64,000 bases of DNA from Gemmataceae bacterium (GCA_025055795.1 JANWVV010000002.1:123091-187090); one strand, 5' to 3'; shown: positions 8,464-18,021, counted from the stretch's first letter. The notes: generated from the sequence alone by a model not told the origin. Numbers and translations: made by a program.

Positions 8464-9333
8464 TCACCGTTGTGAGCACAGGAAGTGCCAGACATGTTTG
8501 GCGACGTCGATTTGGCAGGTGGTGGCTAGGGCCTTCCACCCGGGCACGGCATTGACCTCGACGACCCACCAGCGTCCATCCTGGCCGGGCAGCAGATCCA
8601 CACCGGCGATGGGGCACTCCAGAGCGTAGGCGGCTTGCCGTGCCAGATCTGCCAGATGAGCGTCGAGTTGTATCGGAGCGGTACGACCCCCCTGGGCCAC
8701 ATTAGTGCGCCACTCACCTGTTCGTGCCTTTCGTTGCATTGCTGCCAGGATCTGGTTGCCGAGCACAAAGACGCGGACGTCGTAGCCACGATGGGGTATG
8801 AACTTTTGCAAGTAAATGACTTGGGCGGTGGTTTCCAGGATGCGGAAGGTACGCCAGGCCAGTTCGGGATCGCTCAGACGTTGCAAGCCTCGCCCCTCAG
8901 CGCCAAAAAGCGGTTTAACCACGACGTCGCCACCCAGTTCAGCAAATCCCCGCAATGCTTCCTCGGTCCGTTGGGCCACGATGGTTGGTGGTGTCGGAAT
9001 GCCGGCGGTTGCTAGCCGTACGCAAGTTAAATATTTGTCGATGCATACCTCCAGGGTCCGGGGAGGGTTGACAACCCGCACACCTGTCTGCATCGCCGCA
9101 TGGAGCCAGTCCATACGAAATATGATCTGCTCCAAGGAACCAGCCGGCATAGTCCGGATCAGCGCGGCTTGATATTGGCTGAGTGGACGGGGCGGAGGGG
9201 CACTTGGAAAACCGACTCCGGCATGCAGCGAACGAAAGTCGAGTACATCCACCCGCAACGATAACTCTGCTGCTGCCCGCAGCAGGTCCTGCACATGCCA
9301 GCCTTGACCACCGGACACAATCGCAAGTCGCAT
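8464..9333 (-). CDS. RimK-like ATP-grasp ligase (orf17 of the H4MPT cluster)
   Basis: A 289-residue ATP-grasp enzyme. The N-terminal about 85 residues form the pre-grasp domain. The ATP-grasp core follows, with VCIDKYLTCVRL, the nucleotide-binding strand DVVVKPLFGAEGRGLQRL, the hinge VIYLQKFI, the R-containing strand GYDVRVFVLG and the metal-binding end VVEVNAVPGWKAL. Relatives include RimK and the archaeal MptN, which adds glutamate to tetrahydromethanopterin. In methylotrophs this gene is orf17, required for H4MPT-dependent formaldehyde oxidation. The likely job is addition of an amino acid to the pterin cofactor side chain; the exact substrate cannot be read. The ATG at 9333 follows CCAGG, a weak ribosome-binding site. 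Confidence 0.85.
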   Translation of the reverse strand: MRLAIVSGGQGWHVQDLLRAAAELSLRVDVLDFRSLHAGVGFPSAPPPRPLSQYQAALIRTMPAGSLEQIIFRMDWLHAAMQTGVRVVNPPRTLEVCIDKYLTCVRLATAGIPTPPTIVAQRTEEALRGFAELGGDVVVKPLFGAEGRGLQRLSDPELAWRTFRILETTAQVIYLQKFIPHRGYDVRVFVLGNQILAAMQRKARTGEWRTNVAQGGRTAPIQLDAHLADLARQAAYALECPIAGVDLLPGQDGRWWVVEVNAVPGWKALATTCQIDVAKHVWHFLCSQR

Positions 9334-9530
9334 TGTTACGGCCTGGAGTCGTATCTGTCGCTAGAGTAAACCCTAAGGTGCCCGTTGGGGCTTGATGCCC
9401 CGCATTCTCTGTTCTGGAGCCTCAATATCGATTGCCTTTAATCAAACCGAGATGGCAAATCGACGGATTATGCTGTGGACCCTGGTCCACTAGAAGCTAG
9501 CAGTATGAGATAACCGATGGTGAAGCAGTA

Positions 9531-10475
9531 TCAATCACGTCCGAAGGAACGCTGGAGTACATCCGGAAGCACCTGTCCGAAGCGGTGGCAGCGGCCCGAA
9601 CGAAGATTGCGGAATTCGACCACGGCAGGGGCAAACAGCATCGGATCGATGCGATAAAAGTCGCCGTTATAACGCGAAAAGATGTCAGCAAAGGGCGTGC
9701 CATAGTCCGGGGAGGCACAGGCGGGCACTTTAGGGCCCAAACGTAATAGTTCCTCGTCGTCACTGTGAACCCACAGGATCACCTCAGCACCGTAGAGGAT
9801 GGCGTCGTTGGTACGGCCGATGGCACCAATGGGTTCTCGCGCGACCGGGGGTAAGGGGGCGACTCCCCAGCCACTGACCACTTGCGTAACGTCGTATTTC
9901 AGTTCGTAGAGTTTGTGCAAAGCGGTTTCGACAGAGCGGGCAACTACTTGCAACGTGCCGGCCATGCTGGTGGTGGGCGCTACCAGCAGGGTCAGATGTT
10001 CCGTGTCCGCCGGTAGTTTGGCCACAATGGCCGCGATGACCTCATCCGTGGGATTTTGACTGGTTTCCAGGACGCCAACGGCGACAGGTGCATTTTCTCG
10101 ACCGGGGATGTGCTGAAACAGTTCTTCCCGGGCAGCCAAGGCACGGATGGGTCCAGAGGCCATGGCAAAAAAGTGACCCACCTGGATACGCCAGCCGGCG
10201 TACTGTGAGGCCAGGCACGCTCGGACCGGGTCGTCGGTGACCACTTGGACAGCCAGACCGCCGATCCCGGGTACCGTCGTAGCAACCAAATTCACCTGAG
10301 CCAGGTCGGCCAGGCAGGTCCGTGCAAGCACTAGCCCGGCCGCCAGGCCTCCTTCGACTGCTCCGCCGCAGTCGATCACGCGTGCCCCTGCCACCCGATG
10401 CACCGCCACGCGGTAACGCTTTGCCTCTCGCTCCAGTTCATCGGCCAGCCGCTGGGCTTGTTCATTCATCGTCAT
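9531..10475 (-). CDS. mch: Methenyltetrahydromethanopterin cyclohydrolase
   Basis: A 314-residue enzyme that hydrolyses methenyl-H4MPT to formyl-H4MPT, a central step of H4MPT-linked formaldehyde oxidation. The full-length family pattern is present: NLVATTVPGIGGLAVQVVTD, FFAMASGPIRALA, LTLLVAPTTSMAGTLQVVAR, VETALHKLYELKYDVTQVV, AIGRTNDAILYGAEVILWV and the C-terminal FYRIDPMLFAPA. Length and motif order match bacterial and archaeal Mch. ATG 10475 is well supported: GAGGAGG lies about 8 bases upstream. The protein is cytosolic. Of the other C1 genes of this pathway (fae, mtdB, fhcABCD), none is in the window, so they must be elsewhere if the pathway is complete. Confidence 0.95.
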   Translation of the reverse strand: MTMNEQAQRLADELEREAKRYRVAVHRVAGARVIDCGGAVEGGLAAGLVLARTCLADLAQVNLVATTVPGIGGLAVQVVTDDPVRACLASQYAGWRIQVGHFFAMASGPIRALAAREELFQHIPGRENAPVAVGVLETSQNPTDEVIAAIVAKLPADTEHLTLLVAPTTSMAGTLQVVARSVETALHKLYELKYDVTQVVSGWGVAPLPPVAREPIGAIGRTNDAILYGAEVILWVHSDDEELLRLGPKVPACASPDYGTPFADIFSRYNGDFYRIDPMLFAPAVVEFRNLRSGRCHRFGQVLPDVLQRSFGRD

Positions 10476-10849
10476 CGGGCGCCCTCCTCACCTGCCTAGC
10501 ACCGGTCTCCAACTTCTTTTTCAGCAAGCCGCTGCTCGTTTTATATCGCTCTGTTTCACTAAATCACGGATCGGCGGTCACGGAATAATGAAGGGTAATA
10601 GGCAACCAACAGGATATTCCGCTCCTGAACTCATCTTGCTGGTTAGAACTACACCTTGGGGTAATGCACTCATGGCAGAACGATCGAGCATTATCCGGTA
10701 AGCAAAAAAGACCGAGAGAGGCGTACGGGCTTCCAAAGGGTAATAGGTGCATCTCCACCGTCGGGCTGCTTAGGGTGGCTTGGTGTAAGGCAGCAAATAG
10801 TTTAATCCCCACAAACTCAACGATCGGGGGAAAGAAATCAGTTAGAGCA
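10476..10849. other. Leader region between orfY and mch
   Basis: About 370 bases with the mch ribosome-binding site at its left end. The length suggests that mch has its own promoter, but I could not pick consensus elements. A minus-strand frame reading through this stretch starts inside the orfY end and shows no protein-like character. Confidence 0.3.
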
Positions 10850-12052
10850 TCAAGGGGTTGAATTCGACTTGTTTCCATTTTCGTCCGGTTCATATACATG
10901 GGAGACAGGAGACGGGAGCCGTTCGCTTCTGGCAGCAGCTAATAGCTGATCTAGGGTACCGGCCAAGTCGAAGAGCTGGTTGAGGCAGTGACTGATTGTG
11001 CGACCGCGTGCTAGGAGGGTAAGCACCGGTTGGTGGCGGCGAATCAAAGTTCCTGCAGCGGGAATGTCAGCGTAAGAGGTCCACTGCCAGGGACATGGTG
11101 GTTCCGCCAGTGTGTCCAACCAGGGGCCAGTGTGTGGGAAGATCAGATCTGTCGGAGCGTAGTAGATAGCCTTGCCCACTAGCCAGGATGAGTGCATGCA
11201 GGGCCGGGCGTAGGGAGCAAGCAGGGATTGCTCGCTGGCACGCTCCAACACCTCTACCGAAGCGGGATAACGGGGATTGATTTCGACCACCCGGATGACC
11301 CCCTGGTGATAGACAAAGTCAAAGCCCCACACGCCGCGGAGTCCGAAGGCCCGCTGGAAATTCTGACAGCACTGCTGGCAAAGGCTCCATAGCCGGTCAT
11401 CTGGCATCCAGGGACCGATGTTGCCACACCAGACAAAACCCGAGGCATGAAGCCAGGATTGCCCTATCCACTGACTGGTAATACCCAGCAGACGCTCGTC
11501 GAAGCAAACGGCGGAAGCCGGCTGACCCTCCATGTAAAGTTGCAAGTAATGCCGTTGGTCCGGCAGTTCTGCCACCTTGGCCCAGCGAATGCCTAGCCCC
11601 CCACCAGAACGGAGTGGTTTGCGTAACCAACGGCCGGTGTCGGGGCAGGGCTGCCCGCGGGGTAGTACCGGTGCCATTATTTCGGGAAATCGCTGGGTGA
11701 GGAGCCATGGATCACGAACAGTCCGGACTACAGATGGATCGTTGCCCCATAACTGATGGAAGGTCATGAGGGTAGCGATCAGGTCCGGGTAGTTTTCCAA
11801 CCCACCGGTGTAAAGGAAAAGAGAGGGCGGGAACCGCTGGGCTTTTCGGAGAAGTCCTTGAGGGTATTCGTTGTACGGGCAAACTTCGATAGGGGCCCAG
11901 CGACGTCCATCGACATCGCCAAAAAGGTCCACACCCCAGGCAGACAGTCCCGCCCGGGCCAGGGATTGTACGGCTGCCCGTGCCGATGCTCCAATTACTC
12001 CAACTGTTGTCCCACTAGCTAATATCATTGGGAAAGCAGGGGCTCGGGTCAT
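10850..12052 (-). CDS. ATP-grasp protein of the H4MPT cluster (orfY-like, COG2232)
   Basis: A 400-residue soluble protein. The first about 110 residues form a Rossmann-like pre-grasp domain starting with VGVIGASARAAVQSLARAG. An ATP-grasp core follows, with the conserved RKPLRSGGGLGIRWA nucleotide loop, the strand HYLQLYMEGQPASAVCF, and the metal-binding segment VWGFDFVYHQGVIRVVEINPRYP (shown here in two parts: VWGFDFVYHQG and IRVVEINPRYP). In methylotrophs orfY lies with mch and orf17 and is needed for H4MPT function, though its reaction is not established to my knowledge. It is the first gene of the minus-strand run. The ATG at 12052 directly follows AGGA, closer than ideal; ATG 12028 is an alternative. 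The C-terminal about 70 residues lie outside the ATP-grasp core. Confidence 0.8.
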   Translation of the reverse strand: MTRAPAFPMILASGTTVGVIGASARAAVQSLARAGLSAWGVDLFGDVDGRRWAPIEVCPYNEYPQGLLRKAQRFPPSLFLYTGGLENYPDLIATLMTFHQLWGNDPSVVRTVRDPWLLTQRFPEIMAPVLPRGQPCPDTGRWLRKPLRSGGGLGIRWAKVAELPDQRHYLQLYMEGQPASAVCFDERLLGITSQWIGQSWLHASGFVWCGNIGPWMPDDRLWSLCQQCCQNFQRAFGLRGVWGFDFVYHQGVIRVVEINPRYPASVEVLERASEQSLLAPYARPCMHSSWLVGKAIYYAPTDLIFPHTGPWLDTLAEPPCPWQWTSYADIPAAGTLIRRHQPVLTLLARGRTISHCLNQLFDLAGTLDQLLAAARSERLPSPVSHVYEPDENGNKSNSTP

Positions 12053-12213
12053 TCCTGGCGACCAGGCTACCTCAAACCGGCCAAGGCCTAGGCGGCCGAC
12101 GCCCTGTCAGGTTGACTAGTTGTGCTAGTGACGGCTGTGTCGCCCGGGGGTAAAAATTGTCCTGCAGCGGGCATAAACGTGGCCTCTGATCAGAGAAACT
12201 GCAAGTGTGGGGA

Positions 12214-14850
12214 TCAGTCGTCGTCGCGGTAAGTGGGTAAGCCAAATAAACGCCGCAGGCGTCGGACTTCGTCCAGCATCATGACGCGTAGCACATCGGC
12301 ATAGTCGTCGGTCCAGGCTTCCATGTTCTTCAAAGGTCGCAAAGGGCGGAAATCGGTGCCATATTTCTGCTGTTCTTCCTCGGGGAGAGCGAGGGTACCT
12401 AGGTCCTGCAGACGACGAGCCAGCATGACCCAGCTCGAGGCGGTTTTGCCAATGTGTCGTTCGGACGAATCGTTCCAGATGCGTGCTTCCAGGCCCAGAT
12501 CACGGGCGATGGCAGCAACTACCGGTTCCAAGGCGACGTACTTGTTGGAAATGTGCAAAGCAAGGATGCCATCGTCGGTGAGGCGGTCCATGTATAGCTG
12601 GACGGCCTCCCGCGTGAGCAGGTGAACTGGAATGGCATCGGAACTGAAGGCGTCCACAAACAACAGGGCATAGCGCGCGTCGGAATCTTCCTTGAGTTTC
12701 AGGCGGGCGTCCCCTAGGCGAATGATGATGTCGGCACCGCGTTGGCGGGCGTCCCGCACGTAGGTGAAATAACGGTCTGAGTCAGCCACCAGTCTTTGGA
12801 CCGCCGGATCAATCTCATAGAAAACCAGTTTCTGCCCGGGCAATGCGTAGCAGGAAACGCTGCCGGTGCCCAGGCCGACCATGGCCACCGGCGCCTTGGC
12901 GTCGGCACCGCCTTTGCGGGTCCGCAATTCGCGGAAAGCGGCCCCTACAGGTCCGGTGCGATGATAATACGTCAGCGGTTCCTGGCGGACGTCATAGTGC
13001 CAGTTGGCCCCGGCAATTACGATGACGTCCCAAGGTGAATTGGGAATCATGAATTGCAGATCGTCCCGCCAGTGTCGGACAAAATGTTCGTTGAATTGGG
13101 TCCCATGGAGCGTGGTCCCGTGAATCAGGCGGTTGAACGTCCCCCGTTGTTCCACTTTCAGAATACCGAAAAAGCTGCGTTCCACGTGGACGTAACCGAT
13201 GACGGAATCCCGGTATTTCATGGGAAGCAGGATGGCAGCGACCGACAGGGCGAAGCGCAGCGGCCGGTCAACAAAGAAAAAGCAGACCATCACGGGAACT
13301 GCAAAGATCAAGATGGAGATGATGGTTTGAGGAGCCAGATTCAAATTTTCGGATAGCGAGTTGACGATGCGGCAGAAGGTGTCTGAGCCACCACTTTCGC
13401 TGCCGTTGAGGATTTCCGCGGCGTACCAGTCGCTCCCGGGCAACTTGTAAATGAAATCAAAGGCGATGTAGACCAGAGCCGGCACTAGCAGGTCCAGCCC
13501 CCAGTTCAACCACCATTTCCAGGAGCGTTTTTGCGGTTGAGTTGAACCGGTCAATGTGCCAACGCCCGGGCTAGCGGGCACGCTTTCAGTTTGGCGTGGA
13601 ACCGTCATTTGCGCCATGGGCGGCACCAACAGACATGCCAAGATCAGCACCAGCGGATACTCGAAGGCATGGGTGAAAACCAGAGGGGCCACAATGGCGT
13701 TGAAGATGCCGCCGAGCATGCCACCGACCGACATAAGCAAGTAAAACTCGGTCAGATAGTGGGTGCTGGGACGGTCGTAGGCCAGTTCGTAATGGCACAT
13801 CAATGCGACAGCGAAAAACGCCACTATGTGCAGGAACATTTCCAGCCCCATCTGACCGCTCACCACCTTGGAGACCATAGTGAAGACTAATAGCAGGATC
13901 AGAACGGGAGCCAGATTGCCGATTACCAGCCGGAACCAGGTCGGGACCCTGCCGAAAGCAATGATGAAGGTCAGCAGGTAGAGGGCCAGCGGAATGACCC
14001 ACATCAAGGGGATGCTGGCAATGTCGGTGCTCATGTGGAAGGTGACGCCCAACATCAAGCTGGAGGGGACAAAGGCCAAGGCGATCCAGCGCAGCCGGCG
14101 GAGCAGCGTTGGCGGTGGATCAGCCGTTTCGGCGGCAGGGGCCAAAGCCTCAGCGGCACTACTGCGTATTTCGGTTCCATTTCTCCGCTTGCTTGCCGGG
14201 CCAAAGGGCTTTGGCGGAGCGACACTCACCGGATGAGTGGCTGCGTGACCGCATAAATACACCAAGGCAGCCAGCAAGCTGAAACCAATAGCAAACAGCC
14301 AGGCCTGACCATTGATGCTCAAGTTGGGTTCGATCAATAACGGGTAGCCCAACAGTGAAATCATGCTACCGGCGTTGCTGGCAGAGTAAAGAAAGTAAGG
14401 GTCGCGGGCGGAAGGGTGACCCGTGTAAGCAAACCAGCGTTGCAGCAATGGTGCACTAGTGGAGATAACGAAAAAGGGAATGCCGATGGCGATGGCCAAC
14501 AGGGCCAGGACGTGGAGTACCGGGTTAGCGTCGCCGGTGGGGGCCAAGCTTTCGACAATCGCTATGGGAGTATGACGGGAGCCAAAAGCGATGGCCAATG
14601 CGAAACTGACGAAAGGCAAAGCGACGACGCTCAGGTGGATCGGCCACTGCCGGGCGGGGGACAGCCTCTGTGTCAGCCGGTGGGCATACAAATATCCCAG
14701 TAGCAACAGGGCCTGGAAAAAGACCATGCAGGCGTTCCAGACCGCGGGGCTACCGCCCAATAGTGGCAAGATCATCTTAGCCACCATGGGTTGAACCATG
14801 AACAACAGGGAAGCACTGACAAAAAGCGTAACGGCGAATAGAATCGGCAC
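12214..14850 (-). CDS. MFS-like membrane protein fused to a spermidine-synthase-like domain
   Basis: An 878-residue fusion. Residues 1 to about 570 hold many hydrophobic helices (for example ILFAVTLFVSASLLFMVQP, IALAIGIPFFVIST-type segments and FAVALMCHYELAYD), interrupted by a Pro/Ala-rich cytosolic loop near 210-250. The C-terminal about 280 residues are a spermidine-synthase/methyltransferase fold with the SAM-binding loop VGLGTGSVSCYA, acidic end YEIDP, GDARLKL and the motif VDAFSSDAIPVHLLT. The family is common in planctomycetes and is usually annotated as fused MFS/spermidine synthase; no polyamine activity has been shown for it that I know of. The GTG start at 14848-14850 is supported by GAGGGGA 7 bases upstream. 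It appears to be transcribed alone. Confidence 0.85.
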   Translation of the reverse strand: MPILFAVTLFVSASLLFMVQPMVAKMILPLLGGSPAVWNACMVFFQALLLLGYLYAHRLTQRLSPARQWPIHLSVVALPFVSFALAIAFGSRHTPIAIVESLAPTGDANPVLHVLALLAIAIGIPFFVISTSAPLLQRWFAYTGHPSARDPYFLYSASNAGSMISLLGYPLLIEPNLSINGQAWLFAIGFSLLAALVYLCGHAATHPVSVAPPKPFGPASKRRNGTEIRSSAAEALAPAAETADPPPTLLRRLRWIALAFVPSSLMLGVTFHMSTDIASIPLMWVIPLALYLLTFIIAFGRVPTWFRLVIGNLAPVLILLLVFTMVSKVVSGQMGLEMFLHIVAFFAVALMCHYELAYDRPSTHYLTEFYLLMSVGGMLGGIFNAIVAPLVFTHAFEYPLVLILACLLVPPMAQMTVPRQTESVPASPGVGTLTGSTQPQKRSWKWWLNWGLDLLVPALVYIAFDFIYKLPGSDWYAAEILNGSESGGSDTFCRIVNSLSENLNLAPQTIISILIFAVPVMVCFFFVDRPLRFALSVAAILLPMKYRDSVIGYVHVERSFFGILKVEQRGTFNRLIHGTTLHGTQFNEHFVRHWRDDLQFMIPNSPWDVIVIAGANWHYDVRQEPLTYYHRTGPVGAAFRELRTRKGGADAKAPVAMVGLGTGSVSCYALPGQKLVFYEIDPAVQRLVADSDRYFTYVRDARQRGADIIIRLGDARLKLKEDSDARYALLFVDAFSSDAIPVHLLTREAVQLYMDRLTDDGILALHISNKYVALEPVVAAIARDLGLEARIWNDSSERHIGKTASSWVMLARRLQDLGTLALPEEEQQKYGTDFRPLRPLKNMEAWTDDYADVLRVMMLDEVRRLRRLFGLPTYRDDD

Positions 14851-15077
14851 GGGTGGTTCCCCTCACTGATGGCATTGGACACAACGATGGGCAGAGCCGG
14901 AGAAAAATTCGGCTGGCCGCTAGGCTTACATGAGTATTTGTCTCTGCTATTCTCCGTATGACTACAGCGGAGTTTAGCAACTCCTTCGGCGGAGGGGGAG
15001 TGGGGTTGGGCTCCCGTAGGTCATGAAAATGGTGTGAGTGCGTCCATATCGGGTAGCGGTTTGTACCCAGGAGCGCG

Positions 15078-16724
15078 TCAGTCTTCTAAGCCGGCCCGGA
15101 ATTCGGCTTCTTCATGACTTTCCAAGCCAGCAGACACAAACGAGGAAGAGGAAGCTGAAGTTGGTTCTGTTGGCGGGGAAGTCACAGCCCCTGCTCGAGT
15201 TTCGGCTCCTTTGGACATAGCGGTACTTGGCGGGGAAGGTGTGTGTGGTCGGTCCGCCGTGGAGTTTGATGTCTTTCCCTTGGTGGAACCTGCAGCGACT
15301 GCTTTGTTGCTGGTACGTCGACTACCTGCGGCAGCCCCCTGGCCTCGCTTCTGCCCACCACGGGCCGCTGGCTGAGGCGTTGCAGAACTTGTGCTACTGA
15401 TATTACTCGCGGCTGGGCTGCTCGGGAGAGATGCAGATCCAGTTGTGGCTGACCGTGAACCCGTCGGTACAGAGCGAGGTGTTGCTGCCTTGGCGGTAGT
15501 TACTGTCTTGGCGACGGACGGTGCAGGTTGGGGCGAGCCTGACGCTGAGCGACCCGTAGCGGGCCGATTGGTGTCGTTGGGTCCGCCTGTCGCGGTTTTT
15601 TTCGGGATCAGCAGCGGTGTAGCCCCATAACTGGGTACCTCGTCTAGTTCGTCCTCCCAGGCTACCTCGTCAATCAAAGCTCTACCCAGAGGGTAATCCA
15701 AAGGGGTCAATGGTTCTTGCAGTTCCGCATGCTTCGGTCGCAGGGATGTAGCGGTGGCCGGGGAGGTGCGGGGTACGCTTCCGGCGCGACGAACTGATTC
15801 ACTGCTAACGGTTGGCTCCTCGTCGCCCGAACGTACCTCGCCAACTCGTGCACGCTCACTGCTTGAAACCGTGGAAGGACCTGTGGTTGCCCCAAGGCTG
15901 GATCTGTGGTCGACTTCCTGACTAGCTGTGGCGGGTTTGTCCGCTGTTTTCTGCATTTCCAGGCCAAAGCGGGTCACTATGTACATCCCGCTGGGCTTGT
16001 GTTTTTCTAATTCCAGCAACCCCAGCTTTTGTGCATCCTCCAAAAACTCGCTGAAGGTACGATAACCATAGTACTCCTCGTTGAACGAAGGTTTCTTTCG
16101 CTTCATCGTTTCTTTAATCATGGATGAGTAGATGATTTCCTTGTTTTCCCGGCGCAGCGCCAGCAGGGATTCCAGCAATAAGGAAAACGCCTTGCGTTTA
16201 CGTTCCGGGATGTTTTCATTCATGCTTACCGGGATAATCGGTGCCCGGTCCAGATCCTCGTAGTAGATAAACTCGTCACAGTTATCACGCAGTAGATCCG
16301 AGGTCGCATCAGCCAGCCCTAACCCAATGACGTGCTTGCCCAGTTCCTTGAGCTTGGAGACCAGGGGAGAAAAATCGCTATCGCCTGAGACGATGACAAA
16401 CGTGTCGATATGATCCTTGGAATAAGCTAGATCGATGGCATCCACAACCAGGCGGATATCTGCAGAGTTTTTGCCACTAACACCGCGTCGGGGGATCTCG
16501 ACAAGTTCAATGGCGGCTTCATGCAATGCCGTTGTGTAGCTGCTGAAGCGGCTCCAGTCGGCGTAGGCTTTTTTGGCTACGATCTTGCCCTTTTCGACCA
16601 GCCGTTCCAATACTTTGTGAATATCGAAACGATCCCGGCGGTTCTGGAAACCTAAGCCGAGATTTTCAAAATCAATGAAAACGGCTAACGCCCGCTCCCC
16701 GTCGCTGCTTCGTCCTGGTTTCAT
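15078..16724 (-). CDS. NYN-domain putative ribonuclease with OST-HTH/LOTUS domain and disordered tail
   Basis: A 548-residue protein. Residues about 12-160 form a NYN (LabA/PIN-like) nuclease domain with the acidic motifs FIDFENLG, a central Asp in KNSADIRLVVDAID and VIVSGDSDFSPLV. Residues about 175-255 match an OST-HTH/LOTUS winged helix (FSLLLESLLALRR, then YRTFSEFLEDAQKLGLLEL). The remaining about 290 residues are Ser/Thr/Pro/Ala-rich, with no predicted fold and scattered basic clusters (RGGQKRGQGAAAGSRR). NYN-LOTUS pairs are known in RNA decay factors such as animal MARF1 and in uncharacterised bacterial proteins, so an RNA-processing nuclease is the best guess. No clear ribosome-binding site precedes the ATG. 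The acidic residues appear intact. Confidence 0.8.
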   Translation of the reverse strand: MKPGRSSDGERALAVFIDFENLGLGFQNRRDRFDIHKVLERLVEKGKIVAKKAYADWSRFSSYTTALHEAAIELVEIPRRGVSGKNSADIRLVVDAIDLAYSKDHIDTFVIVSGDSDFSPLVSKLKELGKHVIGLGLADATSDLLRDNCDEFIYYEDLDRAPIIPVSMNENIPERKRKAFSLLLESLLALRRENKEIIYSSMIKETMKRKKPSFNEEYYGYRTFSEFLEDAQKLGLLELEKHKPSGMYIVTRFGLEMQKTADKPATASQEVDHRSSLGATTGPSTVSSSERARVGEVRSGDEEPTVSSESVRRAGSVPRTSPATATSLRPKHAELQEPLTPLDYPLGRALIDEVAWEDELDEVPSYGATPLLIPKKTATGGPNDTNRPATGRSASGSPQPAPSVAKTVTTAKAATPRSVPTGSRSATTGSASLPSSPAASNISSTSSATPQPAARGGQKRGQGAAAGSRRTSNKAVAAGSTKGKTSNSTADRPHTPSPPSTAMSKGAETRAGAVTSPPTEPTSASSSSFVSAGLESHEEAEFRAGLED

Positions 16725-17097
16725 GGGATGCCACGACCCAACAGTTTTTGGATGTTGAACGCGGGTTTGTGGGTGTCCGGATCAGAAATTCGGATGCAGA
16801 CCCTATGGGACCCATTCTATCCCATTTTCAAGTTTTTTGTGTCTATCCATCTTATTGTGTCCATGATATGTCGAGGATGACAATCCATCTTGGGCAAAAG
16901 TAAGTCGAATAGGTACACGCATTATCTGTTACAATCGGAGCGAGCTTAGCTTTGCATCGAGTGGCCAACGCTGAGGGGCACAGGGTCAAAACGATGTGGT
17001 TGGCCGACGAATGCCTATCTTCTTAACTTATGAGTTATTAGCAACACGAAGCAACAGCCTAACGAGAATTGTCGGACTAGGGAGGCGGAAAGCACTT
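16725..17097. promoter_or_regulatory. Divergent intergenic region, NYN-LOTUS / SDR genes
   Basis: About 370 bases between divergent genes. A possible -10 element TACAAT (16930-16935) lies on the plus strand, with no matching -35. An in-frame ATG at 16996 would lengthen the SDR protein, but the ribosome-binding site GGGAGG at 17080-17085 points to ATG 17098. Confidence 0.3.
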
Positions 17098-17856
17098 ATG
17101 AATCCGGACTTTTTCCGGCTGGATGGACAAGTGGCTGTGGTCACTGGGGGTGGCCAAGGTATCGGAGCTGCCATTTGCCGACGTTTGGCGGCAGCGGGGG
17201 CTAAAGTGGGTGTTTTTGACATTAATCCTGAAACGGCCCGCACGGTAGCTGAGGAAGTCGGTGGTATCCCCTTGGTCGGGGACCTGACCCGTGAGGCCGA
17301 CGTGGAACGTGTCTTCCGCGAGGCGACAGAACAGGCCGGCCCGGTGTCGATACTGGTCAATAATGCCGGGGTGGCAAGTCGCAAAGGCCGAGACGTACCA
17401 ATTTGGGAAAGCGTCCGCGAAGATTGGGAATACGTTTTCAACATTAACGTTATCGGTCTAGTCCTTTGTTGTAAGGCAGTTCTGCCGGGCATGATCGAGC
17501 GACGCTATGGCCGGATCGTCAACATAGCAAGTATCGCTGGTAAGGAGGGAAATCCCAAAATGGCCCCTTACTCTGCCAGCAAAGCGGCCGTGATTGCCTT
17601 GACCAAATCGCTAGCCAAGGAGTTGATCGGCAAGGGGGACATTTGCGTTAATAGCGTTGCGCCAGCCGTCATCCGGACGCCGATCCTGGAACAATTAGAC
17701 CAGGCACAAATCGACATGATGTTATCGAAGATTCCTCTGGGTCGACCGGGAACACCTGAAGAAGTGGCAGCGGTTGTCCATTTCGCGGCCAGCCGGGAGT
17801 GTAGCTTTACCACGGGCTTCTGTTTCGATGTGACGGGAGGCCGGGCCACTTATTGA
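17098..17856 (+). CDS. Short-chain dehydrogenase/reductase (FabG-like)
   Basis: A 252-residue cytosolic NAD(P)-dependent oxidoreductase. The Rossmann cofactor loop VTGGGQGIGAAICRRL lies near the N-terminus, the acidic residue in VGVFDIN at the end of beta-2 suggests NAD preference, NNAG is at about residue 85, and the catalytic Ser-Tyr-Lys set is in NIASIAGKEG and PYSASKAAV. The C-terminal motif TGFCFDVTGGRA is typical of FabG/glucose-dehydrogenase relatives. Length is standard. ATG 17098 has a GGGAGG ribosome-binding site about 12 bases upstream. The substrate is unknown; sugar, polyol or acyl substrates all fit. It is convergent with the glycogen phosphorylase gene and appears monocistronic. 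Confidence 0.9.
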   Translation: MNPDFFRLDGQVAVVTGGGQGIGAAICRRLAAAGAKVGVFDINPETARTVAEEVGGIPLVGDLTREADVERVFREATEQAGPVSILVNNAGVASRKGRDVPIWESVREDWEYVFNINVIGLVLCCKAVLPGMIERRYGRIVNIASIAGKEGNPKMAPYSASKAAVIALTKSLAKELIGKGDICVNSVAPAVIRTPILEQLDQAQIDMMLSKIPLGRPGTPEEVAAVVHFAASRECSFTTGFCFDVTGGRATY

Positions 17857-18021
17857 CACTAAACATCTTCAGCGACTGACACTGATTGCATCAATTATCC
17901 TTGCTTCATACATCAGGCTGAACTAAGTGTTGCAGCGAAAATCTTGCCATTGGTAACCACTTGGTCGCTGTAACAATCTGACACGTCGGATACGCGGAGT
18001 TTGTAGTCCACAACGGAGGCA

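Noticed and set aside
10564..10899. 111-residue minus-strand frame between orfY and mch
   Set aside because: Starts inside the orfY end in another frame and carries no recognisable pattern.
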